Program-made: the position numbers and the translations under genes | NCBI GenBank assembly: GCA_035544895.1 | Contig: DASZZM010000096.1 | Span: 1 to 64,000 of the forward strand | Source of the DNA: JASLEW01 sp035544895 | GTDB lineage: Bacteria; Acidobacteriota; Thermoanaerobaculia; Multivoradales; UBA5704 | Length of the DNA stretch: 64,000 nt | Direction of reading: 5' to 3' | The notes under the pieces: generated by a model | What the model was told of the DNA's origin: nothing | Databases searched by the model: none | What the model saw: the letters and a program-made list of their open reading frames with translations, nothing else | In this document: piece after piece, positions 8,514 through 17,253 of the stretch | How positions within the stretch are numbered: position 1 is the first letter of the stretch | Layout of the letters: every line of letters starts with the position of its first letter

Positions 8514-9887
8514 GTGCCGGAGGGGCGGAGCGGAGCGCGGAGGCCGCGCGGGCCGGACGGTGCGCGGGCGGCGGCCGGCGGCGGGCGGCGCCGCAATGGC
8601 CGCATCGCGGGTTATGCAGTGCCCGGCCTGCTGCTGGCCGTCGCCGCCATCACCTGGGGGGTGGCGGGACGGGCCGGCAGGGTGGCGGATGGCGGCTGGG
8701 CGAGGGTCGGGCGCGAGGACCTGGTCATCGGGGTCGAGACCGCGGGCACCCTGGCCGCCGTCGACTCGGTGCCGGTGGGCCCGCCCCAGATCGACGAGGT
8801 GTGGGAGTACAAGATCACGTTCATGGCCGCGGAGGGGTCGGCGGTGCGGCGCGGCCAGAGGGTGCTCGCGTTCGACGCTTCGGAGCTCGCCAACACGCTG
8901 CGCGACAAGATCGCCGAGCGCGACGCGGCCGACAAGGAGCTCGAGAAGAAACGCGCCAACCTGGCGATGAGCCGCGCCGACGACGAGCTGCACCTCGCCG
9001 AGGCCGAAGCCAGGCGGCGGCGCGCCACCCTCAAGGTCGACGTGCCCGCCGAGCTGGTGTCGCGCAACGACCTCGACGGCTCGCGCACCGACCTGGCGCT
9101 GGCGCTGCGCGAGATCTCCTACCTGCGCGAGCGCCTGCGGCTGAGCGGGGAGCAGGGGCGGGCGGAGCTCGACACGCTGCGCGGCAAGCGCGACCGCGCC
9201 GCCGCCCGGGTCGCCGCGACGAGCGCGGCCATCTCGCGGATGGCGGTCGCCGCGCCGCGCGACGGCACCGTCATCCACGTGGCGGACCGCCGCGGCAACA
9301 AGAAGAAGATCGGCGATTCGTGCTGGCGCGGCGAGAAGCTGATCGAGATCCCCGACTTGCGCCGGATGAAGGGCGAGGCAGAGGTGGACGAGGCCGACGC
9401 CGGCCGCATCGCCGCCGGCCAGGCGGTCGCCCTGCGTCTCGACGCGCATCCCGACATCACTTTCGCCGGAAGGGTGCGCGCCGCCGCCTCGACGGTGCAA
9501 GACAGCTCGCCCAGCAACCGGCAGAAGGTAATCAAGCTGGTCGTCGAGCTCCCGCGCACCGATCCGTTGCGCATGCGCCCCGGCATGCGCTTCCAGGGGA
9601 CCATCGAGGTCGAGCGGGTGCCCGGCGCCCTGGTGGTGCCGGTCGAGGCGGTGGTCAGCCGCGCCGACGGCCCGCTGGTCTTGCGCCGTAGCCGTTTCGG
9701 CAGCGAGGCGGTGCGGCCGCGCCTCGGCCGCCACAACGATCGCTGGGTGGAGGTGCTGGGCGGACTCGCGGCCGGCGACCTGGTGGCGCTGGCGGGTGAG
9801 CCGGCAGGGGCGGAAGCGCCCAACACGCCGTCCACTTCGGGGGCGCCGGCCGGGCAGCAGGGCGAACGGCGGAGGCCGGCGGCTTGA
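8514..9887 (+). CDS. Periplasmic adaptor (membrane fusion) protein 2 of an ABC exporter
   Basis: About 457 residues of HlyD/MacA-type adaptor. An N-terminal membrane anchor (IAGYAVPGLLLAVAAITWGV) replaces a lipobox. It has the lipoyl half ITFMAAEGSAVRRGQRV, a coiled-coil hairpin rich in E/K/R/A, a second lipoyl half (VAAPRDGTVIHVADR) and a beta-barrel (GRIAAGQAVALRLDAHPD). The start is uncertain. GTG at 8514 is taken here. A CTG at 8493 would overlap the upstream TGA as CTGA and has GGGGAGGGG just before it, which would be a tightly coupled non-standard start. It overlaps the next gene by four bases. Confidence 0.85.
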   Translation: MPEGRSGARRPRGPDGARAAAGGGRRRNGRIAGYAVPGLLLAVAAITWGVAGRAGRVADGGWARVGREDLVIGVETAGTLAAVDSVPVGPPQIDEVWEYKITFMAAEGSAVRRGQRVLAFDASELANTLRDKIAERDAADKELEKKRANLAMSRADDELHLAEAEARRRRATLKVDVPAELVSRNDLDGSRTDLALALREISYLRERLRLSGEQGRAELDTLRGKRDRAAARVAATSAAISRMAVAAPRDGTVIHVADRRGNKKKIGDSCWRGEKLIEIPDLRRMKGEAEVDEADAGRIAAGQAVALRLDAHPDITFAGRVRAAASTVQDSSPSNRQKVIKLVVELPRTDPLRMRPGMRFQGTIEVERVPGALVVPVEAVVSRADGPLVLRRSRFGSEAVRPRLGRHNDRWVEVLGGLAAGDLVALAGEPAGAEAPNTPSTSGAPAGQQGERRRPAA

Positions 9888-11206
9888 GAAAGGTGTGGAG
9901 AAGGGCGTGGCTCGCCGGCGGCGCCGCGGTTGTCACCGTCGCAGTCATGGCCCTGCTTGCCGCAGCGATGCCTTTCGGCGCGCTTTCCGGACGCGGCGAC
10001 AAGGTGCCGGTCGAGCGTGTCGAGCGCGGCGCCTTCAGCCGCCGCGTGCCGGCCGAAGGCAACCTGCGCGCCACCCGATCGACTCCCGTCATCGTGCCGG
10101 TCGGGGGGCGGCCCTTCCGCGTCGCCTGGCTGGCGCCCGAGGGCGGCCGGGTGCGGGCCGGCGAGGTGGTGGTGCGCTTCGACCCGACCGAGATCGAGAA
10201 ACGCCTGGTCGACGCCGAGGGAGACCTGGCGAGCGCCCGCTTCAAAGCGCAGAAGACGCAGGCCGAGAACCTGGCCGAGATCGCGAAGCTCGCGCGCGAA
10301 GCGCAGGTGGCGCGGATCGAGCTCGCCAACGCCAAGCAGTTCCTGAAGAAGGATTCCCTCATCTTCTCGCGCCACGAGATCATCGAGTCCGAGCTCGACC
10401 AGTCGCTGGCGCAGAGCCACCAGGAGCATGCCGAGGGAGCTCGCGGACTCCGGCAAGGCCTGGCGCGGACGGATCTCGACCTGCTGGCCATCGACATCCG
10501 GCAGGCCGGACTCAAGATCCAGCAGGCCCGGACGTCCCTGGCGGAGCTCGCGGTGCGGGCGCCGCACGACGGCGTGCTGATCCTCAAGCGCGACTGGACC
10601 GCCACCCCGGTGCGGGTCGGCGATACGGTGTGGCCCGGTCAGCCGCTGGCCGAAATCCCGAACCTCGCGGAGATGGAAGCCGAGGTCTATGTCCTCGAGG
10701 CCGACGCCGGCGGCCTCGCCGTGGGCAAGCCGGCCGCGGTCGCGCTGGAGTCCGCCCCGGGGCTCTCTTGCGCCGCGCGCATCGCGCGCGTCGACGCCCT
10801 GGCCAAGCCTCGCCTGCGCGGCTCGCCGGTGCAGTACTTCGCCGTCACCTTGAAGCTCGCGCGCACCGATCCGCGGGTCATGAAGCCGGGCCAGCGGGTG
10901 AGCGCCATGCTGCTGCTCGACGACCGGCGCGACGCGCTGGTGGTGCCGCGTCAGGCGGTGTTCCAGCGCGACGGCAGGGCGGTGGTCTACCGCTGGCGGG
11001 GCGGCGGCCGCGGCTTCGAGACGGTCGGCGTGGCGCTCGGCCCGACCGGCCTGGGCCGCAGCGTGATCGAAAAGGGACTCTCCGCCGGCGACCTGGTGGC
11101 CCTGCGCGACCCGGCGCACGCCGGCGAAGCCCCGCCGGCTGGCGGCGCCTCGGCGCCCGCCACGGGCCGCACCCCGGCGGCGCCCACGGTGCCCTTGCCG
11201 CGATGA
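9884..11206 (+). CDS. Periplasmic adaptor (membrane fusion) protein 3 of an ABC exporter
   Basis: A 440-residue adaptor starting with TTG in a TTGA overlap with the upstream stop; GGAGG at 9871-9875 supports that start. A membrane anchor (GAAVVTVAVMALLAAAMPFG) is followed by lipoyl (VAWLAPEGGRVRAGEVVVRF), coiled-coil, second lipoyl (VRAPHDGVLILKRDW) and beta-barrel domains. It resembles adaptor 2 in plan but differs in sequence, so this is not a recent tandem copy. Three adaptors in one operon with a single permease is unusual. They may form mixed assemblies or serve different partners (inference). Confidence 0.9.
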   Translation: MRKVWRRAWLAGGAAVVTVAVMALLAAAMPFGALSGRGDKVPVERVERGAFSRRVPAEGNLRATRSTPVIVPVGGRPFRVAWLAPEGGRVRAGEVVVRFDPTEIEKRLVDAEGDLASARFKAQKTQAENLAEIAKLAREAQVARIELANAKQFLKKDSLIFSRHEIIESELDQSLAQSHQEHAEGARGLRQGLARTDLDLLAIDIRQAGLKIQQARTSLAELAVRAPHDGVLILKRDWTATPVRVGDTVWPGQPLAEIPNLAEMEAEVYVLEADAGGLAVGKPAAVALESAPGLSCAARIARVDALAKPRLRGSPVQYFAVTLKLARTDPRVMKPGQRVSAMLLLDDRRDALVVPRQAVFQRDGRAVVYRWRGGGRGFETVGVALGPTGLGRSVIEKGLSAGDLVALRDPAHAGEAPPAGGASAPATGRTPAAPTVPLPR

Positions 11207-11213
11207 GACCGCG

Positions 11214-12485
11214 ATGAGGCCGCGGGAGGCCCTGCGCACGGCGCTCGCCGACCTGGCGGCCCACAAGCTGCGCTCGGCCCTGACCATGCTGGGAATGATT
11301 TTCGGCGTCGGCGCGGTCATCGCCATGCTGTCGATCGGCGCCGGCGCCGAGCGCCAGGCGCTCGACATGATCGAGCGGCTCGGCCTGCACAACGTCCTGG
11401 TGCGCGCCAAGCCGCTCAAGGACGACGAGGCGCAGGAGATCCGCCGCAAGTCGCTCGGCGTGTCGCGCCGCGACGCCGCGGCGATCGCCGAGGCGGTCCC
11501 CGGAGTGCGCCTGGCGGCGCCGCGCATCCGCATCGAGCCCGCCAAGGTGATCGCCGCCGGCGGCAAGAGCGAGGGCGCCGCGGTCTTCGGCGCGCTGCCC
11601 GCGCAGGCCGAGCTGTCCCATCTCGCCCTCGAGGAAGGGCGCTTCCTCGACCCGCTCGACGAGCGCACCCATGCCCAGGTCTGCGTGATCGGCCCGGCGG
11701 TGCGGCGCGACCTCTTCGGCTACGGCAGGGCCGTCGGCGAGCTGCTCAAGGTCAACGACGTCTGGCTGGAAGTGGTCGGCGTGCTCGCCGGGCCCGCCGG
11801 CACGGCGGCCGCCGCGACTTCGGCACCGCGCGGCGAGGGCACCTCCTTCCAGGGCGTGCAGCTGGGCTCGCCGTCACGCGAGATCTACCTGCCGCTCGCC
11901 ACCGCCGAACGCAAGTTCGAGCTGCCGCCGCTGCGCTCGCCGCTCGACGAGATCGTGGTGGCGCTGCGCGGCGGCACGCCGCCGGCGGGGGCGGCCGTGC
12001 TGGTCGGCGACCTGCTGGCGCGCCTGCACGCCGGCGCGGCCGACTACGAGATCGTGGTCCCCGAGATGCTTCTGGCGCAGAGCCGGCGCACCCAGGAGCT
12101 GTTCAACGTGGTCATGGGCTGTATCGCCGGCATCTCGCTCCTGGTCGGCGGCATCGGCATCATGAACATCATGCTCGCCACCGTCCTCGAGCGCACGACC
12201 GAGATCGGCCTGCGCCGCGCGGTGGGCGCCCGCCGCCGCGACATCCGCTTCCAGTTCGTCGTCGAGTCCTTCGCCATCAGCCTCCTCGGCGGCCTGGCCG
12301 GGATCGTCGCCGGCCTGGCGATCGCGCGTGGAGTGGCGGCCTACGCGGGATGGGAGACCGTGGTCACCGGCGCCTCGATCCTGCTCTCGACCGGCGTGGC
12401 GATGGCGGTCGGGCTCGCGTCAGGGATCTATCCCGCGACGCGCGCGGCGGCGCTCGATCCGATCGAGGCGTTGCGGTACGAATAA
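11214..12485 (+). CDS. ABC transporter permease, MacB/FtsX type
   Basis: A 423-residue permease with the MacB plan: an N-terminal transmembrane helix (LTMLGMIFGVGAVIAMLSIG), a large periplasmic domain (residues about 60-280) and three C-terminal helices around GISLLVGGIGIMNIML, with the conserved coupling segment ERTTEIGLRRAVGARRRDI. It lacks a fused ATPase domain, so it needs a separate ATPase; the one at 3263-3925 is the best candidate in view. The ATG follows the third adaptor stop by seven bases. The last codons (ALDPIEALRYE) are nearly duplicated 3.6 kb downstream. Confidence 0.92.
   Translation: MRPREALRTALADLAAHKLRSALTMLGMIFGVGAVIAMLSIGAGAERQALDMIERLGLHNVLVRAKPLKDDEAQEIRRKSLGVSRRDAAAIAEAVPGVRLAAPRIRIEPAKVIAAGGKSEGAAVFGALPAQAELSHLALEEGRFLDPLDERTHAQVCVIGPAVRRDLFGYGRAVGELLKVNDVWLEVVGVLAGPAGTAAAATSAPRGEGTSFQGVQLGSPSREIYLPLATAERKFELPPLRSPLDEIVVALRGGTPPAGAAVLVGDLLARLHAGAADYEIVVPEMLLAQSRRTQELFNVVMGCIAGISLLVGGIGIMNIMLATVLERTTEIGLRRAVGARRRDIRFQFVVESFAISLLGGLAGIVAGLAIARGVAAYAGWETVVTGASILLSTGVAMAVGLASGIYPATRAAALDPIEALRYE
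12451..12480 (+). repeat. Permease 3'-end repeat, upstream copy
   Basis: The 30 bases encoding the permease C-terminus ALDPIEALRY match positions 16083-16112 at 26 of 30 bases, in the same orientation. The pair brackets the 1153-residue membrane protein gene. Confidence 0.7.
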
Positions 12486-12525
12486 CAACCCGCTCAACGA
12501 GGAAGTCTTGCGGCCGGTCCGTCTA

Positions 12526-12550
12526 CTCGGGCAGATGGCTTTGACCCGAG
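12526..12550 (+). terminator. Weak hairpin after the permease gene
   Basis: CTCGGG (12526-12531) pairs with CCCGAG (12545-12550) about 40 bases after the permease stop. There is no T tract and the loop is long, so terminator function is doubtful. Confidence 0.2.
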
Positions 12551-12619
12551 ACCGGCCGTCGCCCGAGCAGAGGTGCGAGCTGGCAGCCTGTCCCTGGGTC
12601 GGGGCGGAGCATTTCGGAC

Positions 12620-15600
12620 ATGAACCAGAGGGCCTTGCCTGTCCTGTTCGCCGGCCTCCTGCTCGGAGGTTTTCTCCTGCCGCGCCCAACCTCTACGCCT
12701 TCTTCCCCGGCTGCTCAGCACGCGCCGGAGTCCTCCGCGGTGAAGACCGAGTCTGCCGCCACGCGGCCGGCTCCTGACAACGATCTCAGAGAGCCGAAAT
12801 GCCTGGTAGCTGCCTTCTTCGGCCTCCCGGGCTGCAAGAAAACCCCGGCTGAAATCGGCGGCAGCGCCGACGCGGTTGCCGTCGAGCTGTCGGCCACCCC
12901 GGGCAAGGTGAGACTCGAGCTTCCCCTCGCCGAGGGCGAGTCGACGGTCCCCTCGCTTCAGATCCTCGGCCGCGCGGCCACGGAGGCTCGCTACCGGCTT
13001 GCCTTCATCATCGCCCTCGTCCCCGACCCGCTGGACTCGCAGCTGCCGGCGAACTTCGACCAGACCATCGACGCCATCAACGCGGGCCTCGCGACCGACG
13101 ACTATCTGCAGGACAGGATCTGGCTGCCGTGGCGCGGCGCGTCGGCGGCCAGGAGGCTCTACGAGAGGTCTCCCGGGCTGATGCTCTTCCGCAAAGTTAA
13201 AGCCGATCAACGGGAGCAACCGGAACTCATGCTTGTCTTCCTGGTCGGCGAGACGCAGAAGATCGGCATCCACAAGCGTGCTTTCCTTGCCGCAATGAGC
13301 ATGATCAAGGGGCTCACGGCGCGGCACCCGGGGGCCGTCAAGATCCTGGGCCCGGCCTTCTCTGGCTCGGCGGAATCGCTGCGGATGACTCTAGCTTTCT
13401 GGCGCGACCCTGTGAAGATGGGCTCCCCGCGCGAAGCCGACGTCGGCGGCGGCCCTCCGGCCTGGCAGCCGCAGTTCCACATCTTCAGCGGCTCGGCGAC
13501 GGCGAAGAACATGGATGCGTCGTTCACCAGGATTCAACGCCACTGCTTCAGCCGCGCCTTGGCGCGGGACGATACCCTGCTCGAGAAGGCCTTTCCTCGC
13601 CTCGCGGGCGAGCTCGGCTGGGATCGGGGCAAGGTTGTGTTGCTCGTCGAGGGCGACACCGCGTACGGCCGGAGCTTCGACATGCACAAGTCGGGGCCAT
13701 ACCTCGAGGTGGTCCACTTCCCGAGTCGTGTCGCGGGCTTCCGCACCGCCCGGGAGCGCGACGGCACCCATGCCGGCACAGCCGTCAAGGACGTGATCGA
13801 GGTCCGCAGGGCTGATCTGAGCCTCAGCCTGGCGGAGCAGGGAGAGCCGGTCGATCTCGTCCCCGACTTCAGCGCCGAGAGCTCGCGCAGCACCGAGCTG
13901 GCCATTGCCAACCTGCTCGAGGGCCTCGCCAGGAGGGGCGCCCGCTACGTCGGCATTGTCGCCACGGATGTCAAGGACACGCTCTTTCTCGCCGAAAAGG
14001 TGCGCGGCGCCATCCCGCAAGCGGTGCTCTTTACCTTCGACAGCAACTTGCTCGAAGCCCACCCTCAGTTCGACAGGTCGATGAAGGGCATGCTGGTCTT
14101 TGCGAACGCCGGGCTGTTTCCTGAAGTGTTTCCTGAATCGGCAGCTCCCTCGCCGTTGTTCGAGCAGTTTGCAAGCGAGGCGCAGCAAGGCACTTTCCTG
14201 GGGATCCGCCGGTTGCTGGGACGACCCGTCGCCGGCTCGCGCATCTGGATGTCCGTCGTGGGGAATGGATCCTTCTGGCCGCTCGCCAGCGTCAGGGTAC
14301 GGCGAGCCATGGCGACCGGCGACCTCAAGGGCTGCGCGCAGCCCGAGTCGACCTCTTCCCAAGCTCCGCCTGCGCCTGCGCGGGGCCCCCGCGGCGAGAC
14401 CGCTTGGCTGGCCGCCGGCGCCGTGCTCCTGCTACTGGCCTATTGGCTGTTCCGCGCGGCACGCACGCGCCGCCCGAACGGCGAGGTCAGGCACCTCCGG
14501 ACGTGCGGCCGGGCCGCAAGCTACGGTTACGGTGCGTTGCTGGGGATGAGTGCGCTGCTGCTGGCCGCGTATGCCCTGGCGCCGTGGAGCGAGCACGACT
14601 GGTTCTGGAGGCTCCGTCACCTGGTCGGGTTCGCCGCACTGGGGGCGCTCCACAGCCGCGTGGCATGGCTGCTTTCGACCTCGAGACCGTCCGGCGGCCG
14701 TCGCGCCTTCAGGGCGGTCCTGTCCGGCCTCTTCCCACTGGGCGTGGCGATCTGGGTGGTTGCATGGCTCTGGCTGCCTGGGGGGTGGAATAACGCCCGC
14801 CTCCTTTATCTTCGTCTGGCGCATCCGATGGGCGGTTTTTCCCCCCTGGTGCCGATGGCATGCCTCGGGCTGGCGCTCTACGCCGCGGCCTTGGTGGAGG
14901 CGAAACGGCGGGTGATGGATGCGCGGCATATGACGGACTGGCCCCTGGTCGGCCAGGCCGAGCCTCAGCTTGCAAGTGCCGGCGGGCTCGCCAGCCGGGT
15001 CAGCGAGTGCCTCGAGTCGCGCCGGAGCGCGACCCCGGCAAGCTGCGAAACACTCCTCAAGACACTTCTGGCGATCCTTGCCGTGCCGCTCCTGGTGGCG
15101 CTTTCACGGCTCTTCCAGGACCTGCAGCCGATTGCCGAGCCGCGACGCTTCATGTGGCTCTTCCTGCTGTTGCTGGCCAGTGCCTTCGTCCTTGCGGCGC
15201 GCTCCCTCTATCGCTTCTTGACCCTGTGGCACGGCCTGAACGATGTCCTCGATCCCCTCTGCTACACCTGGCTGCTGCCCGCGCTCAGGAGTGGAGCCGC
15301 CACGGTGCAATGGAATCCCCTCAGGTCGTTCGGCTGGCGGATGCCAAGCTTCAAGATGATGACCATCGCGGTGGACAAGCTCAAGGAGCTCGAGCAGCTT
15401 GCGCCAACCGGCTCGGGCGGGGTCGCGGAGCTGGTCCGGGACGGCCGCGACGCGATGGAAGAATGGCTGCGGCAAGCCCTCCAAGCGGAGAGCGAAGGCG
15501 ACGTGGAGCAGGAGATCACCGACCGCGAGAACGCCCGCGAGGAGGTCAACCTGCTCACGCGCGCTCTCGAGGTCCTGCGGATCCAGCTCGGCGGATCGTC

Positions 15601-16081
15601 ACTGCCTGCCGAGTCTCTGGCCTCGGCGCGGCCTCGCCGGCGCCTCCCGGATCACCTCCGGCTCCTCCTCGCCATCGAAGAGTTCCTTGCCTTGCGCGTC
15701 ACCGCTTACGTGCGCTACGTCTTCGCCCACTTGCGCTATGACCTTATGGGAGCGGTGGTGCCCGGTCTCTTCGTGGTGCTGGCGGTCTCTTTTTATGCCT
15801 TCGAGCCCAAGCAGTTCTACTCGATCAGCGCCTGGGCCGCCCTCCTCGCCGGCTCCTCCCTGATCCTCTGGTCGTTCGCCCAGATGGATCGCGATGCCGC
15901 CTTGAGCGCGATCGGCAACACCGCCCCTGGCAAGGTCTCGTTCGATCGCACCTTCTGGCTGAACCTGTCCAACTATGGCCTGATTCCCCTGCTCGGCGTG
16001 CTCGTCACGCAGTTCCCGCAGATCGGCCAGCTCTTCGTCGGCTGGGCTGACCCGGTCCTGCGCGCCCTCAGCTCGAAGTAA
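12620..16081 (+). CDS. Large receptor-like membrane protein with periplasmic-binding-like N-terminal half, unknown function
   Basis: An 1153-residue protein. A signal/anchor (ALPVLFAGLLLGGFLLP) leads to about 540 residues likely outside the inner membrane. Segments such as AGLATDDYLQDRIWLPW, GKVVLLVEGDTAYGRSF, RYVGIVATDVKDTLFLAEKV and QAVLFTFDSNLLEAHPQF alternate strands and helices like a two-lobed periplasmic-binding or receptor fold. From residue about 590 there are some eight or more hydrophobic segments (AGAVLLLLAYWLF, ALLGMSALLLAAYALAP, PLGVAIWVVAWLWL, RFMWLFLLLLASAFVLAA, VVPGLFVVLAVSFYAF). A charged, probably cytosolic stretch (residues about 910-1000, rich in E, R, D) interrupts them. 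No kinase, cyclase or nuclease motif is visible. Sensing is inference; I recall proteins with the TFDSNLLEAHP-like motif only as uncharacterised. Confidence 0.85.
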   Translation: MNQRALPVLFAGLLLGGFLLPRPTSTPSSPAAQHAPESSAVKTESAATRPAPDNDLREPKCLVAAFFGLPGCKKTPAEIGGSADAVAVELSATPGKVRLELPLAEGESTVPSLQILGRAATEARYRLAFIIALVPDPLDSQLPANFDQTIDAINAGLATDDYLQDRIWLPWRGASAARRLYERSPGLMLFRKVKADQREQPELMLVFLVGETQKIGIHKRAFLAAMSMIKGLTARHPGAVKILGPAFSGSAESLRMTLAFWRDPVKMGSPREADVGGGPPAWQPQFHIFSGSATAKNMDASFTRIQRHCFSRALARDDTLLEKAFPRLAGELGWDRGKVVLLVEGDTAYGRSFDMHKSGPYLEVVHFPSRVAGFRTARERDGTHAGTAVKDVIEVRRADLSLSLAEQGEPVDLVPDFSAESSRSTELAIANLLEGLARRGARYVGIVATDVKDTLFLAEKVRGAIPQAVLFTFDSNLLEAHPQFDRSMKGMLVFANAGLFPEVFPESAAPSPLFEQFASEAQQGTFLGIRRLLGRPVAGSRIWMSVVGNGSFWPLASVRVRRAMATGDLKGCAQPESTSSQAPPAPARGPRGETAWLAAGAVLLLLAYWLFRAARTRRPNGEVRHLRTCGRAASYGYGALLGMSALLLAAYALAPWSEHDWFWRLRHLVGFAALGALHSRVAWLLSTSRPSGGRRAFRAVLSGLFPLGVAIWVVAWLWLPGGWNNARLLYLRLAHPMGGFSPLVPMACLGLALYAAALVEAKRRVMDARHMTDWPLVGQAEPQLASAGGLASRVSECLESRRSATPASCETLLKTLLAILAVPLLVALSRLFQDLQPIAEPRRFMWLFLLLLASAFVLAARSLYRFLTLWHGLNDVLDPLCYTWLLPALRSGAATVQWNPLRSFGWRMPSFKMMTIAVDKLKELEQLAPTGSGGVAELVRDGRDAMEEWLRQALQAESEGDVEQEITDRENAREEVNLLTRALEVLRIQLGGSSLPAESLASARPRRRLPDHLRLLLAIEEFLALRVTAYVRYVFAHLRYDLMGAVVPGLFVVLAVSFYAFEPKQFYSISAWAALLAGSSLILWSFAQMDRDAALSAIGNTAPGKVSFDRTFWLNLSNYGLIPLLGVLVTQFPQIGQLFVGWADPVLRALSSK

Positions 16082-16082
16082 C

Positions 16083-16112
16083 CGCTCGATCCGATAGAAG
16101 CGTTGCGCTACC
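16083..16112 (+). repeat. Permease 3'-end repeat, downstream copy
   Basis: It starts two bases after the stop of the 1153-residue protein gene and reads LDPIEALRYR in one frame, like the end of the permease at 12451-12480. No upstream permease sequence remains, so this is a remnant or a regenerated end rather than a gene. Confidence 0.7.
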
Positions 16113-16194
16113 GGGGTTCTGTCGCCCGCGCGGGGCGTCGGGGGCGTGTTAAAGTTCTCGCACCATCGAGTTGCGCCAGCCAAGGAGGGCGATC

Positions 16195-17187
16195 ATGCAG
16201 AGCAGGGGAAGGGGTTCCGCCTCGCGTAGGACGGTGCTCGCCGCGCTGGCGGTCAGTGCCGGGCTCGCCGGTCTCGCGGCCACTGGCGGGTTGGGAGGCG
16301 GCCCGGCGGCGGCGCAGGAGCAGGACTTCTCCAAGATCCAAATCAAGGTGATCCCGGCGGCCGGCAAGGTCTACATGCTGGAGGGCGCGGGGGGCAACAT
16401 CGGGGTGTCGGCGGGCGAGGACGGCCTGCTGCTGGTCGACGACCAGTACGAACCGCTGGCGCCCAAGATCCGCGAGGCGCTCCGCGGGCTGGGCGGCGGC
16501 GGCCGGCTCAAGTTCGTGCTCAATACCCACTGGCATGGCGATCACACCGGCGGCAACAAGGTCTTCGGGCCGGAGGCGCCGCTCCTTGCCCACAGCAATG
16601 TGCGCAAGCGGCTGGCGAGCACGCAGACGGTTCTCGGGCGGACGGTGCCGCCGTCGCCCAAGGAAGCGTTGCCGGTGGTGACCTACGACAATGCGGTGTC
16701 GGTGCACTTCAACGGCGAGGAGATCCAGGTCGTTCACTTCCCCCACGGGCACACCGACGGCGACAGCATCGTCTTCTTCACCGGCTCGAACGTGGTGCAC
16801 ATGGGCGACGACTTTTTCGCCGGCCGCTTCCCGTTCGTCGACCTGGGAAGCGGTGGCAGCGTGCAGGGGCTGATCGACAACGTGGCCAAGGCGCTGGCGA
16901 TGATGCCCGCCGGCGCCAAAGTGATCCCCGGCCACGGCCCCCTGTCCACGCCGGCCGACCTCCAGCGCTTCCATACGATGCTGGTCGAGACCACGGGCAT
17001 CGTGCGCCGGCGCATGCAGGAAGGCAAGAGCCTCGAGGCCATCCAGGCCGAAGGCCTGCCGGACACCTGGAAGGAGTGGGGGAGCGGCTTCATCGACACC
17101 AAGATGTGGATCCGCACCATCCGCGACAGCTTGGGAAACGCCGCGTCCGCCACGCCGCAAGGATCGGGCACGCCGCATCACCGCTAA
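16195..17187 (+). CDS. Exported metallo-beta-lactamase-fold hydrolase
   Basis: A 330-residue protein with an export signal (ASRRTVLAALAVSAGLAGLA; an RR pair before a hydrophobic stretch, possibly Tat). The metal-binding motif is THWHGDHTGG; further ligands are in FPHGHTDGD and IPGHGPLST, as in MBL-fold hydrolases. The start was set at MQSRGRGSASRRT because AAGGAGGG stands four bases before that ATG; eight more codons upstream are open. Similar exported MBL proteins act on diverse esters, lactones or thioesters, so the substrate is unknown. It stands alone between the receptor-like gene and the kinase gene. Confidence 0.9.
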   Translation: MQSRGRGSASRRTVLAALAVSAGLAGLAATGGLGGGPAAAQEQDFSKIQIKVIPAAGKVYMLEGAGGNIGVSAGEDGLLLVDDQYEPLAPKIREALRGLGGGGRLKFVLNTHWHGDHTGGNKVFGPEAPLLAHSNVRKRLASTQTVLGRTVPPSPKEALPVVTYDNAVSVHFNGEEIQVVHFPHGHTDGDSIVFFTGSNVVHMGDDFFAGRFPFVDLGSGGSVQGLIDNVAKALAMMPAGAKVIPGHGPLSTPADLQRFHTMLVETTGIVRRRMQEGKSLEAIQAEGLPDTWKEWGSGFIDTKMWIRTIRDSLGNAASATPQGSGTPHHR

Positions 17188-17253
17188 AGGATCATCCTCG
17201 TGGGACCCTCCTCCCGCTCGGCGGTCGAAGGAACTGGCGCTCGGGATTAACCC

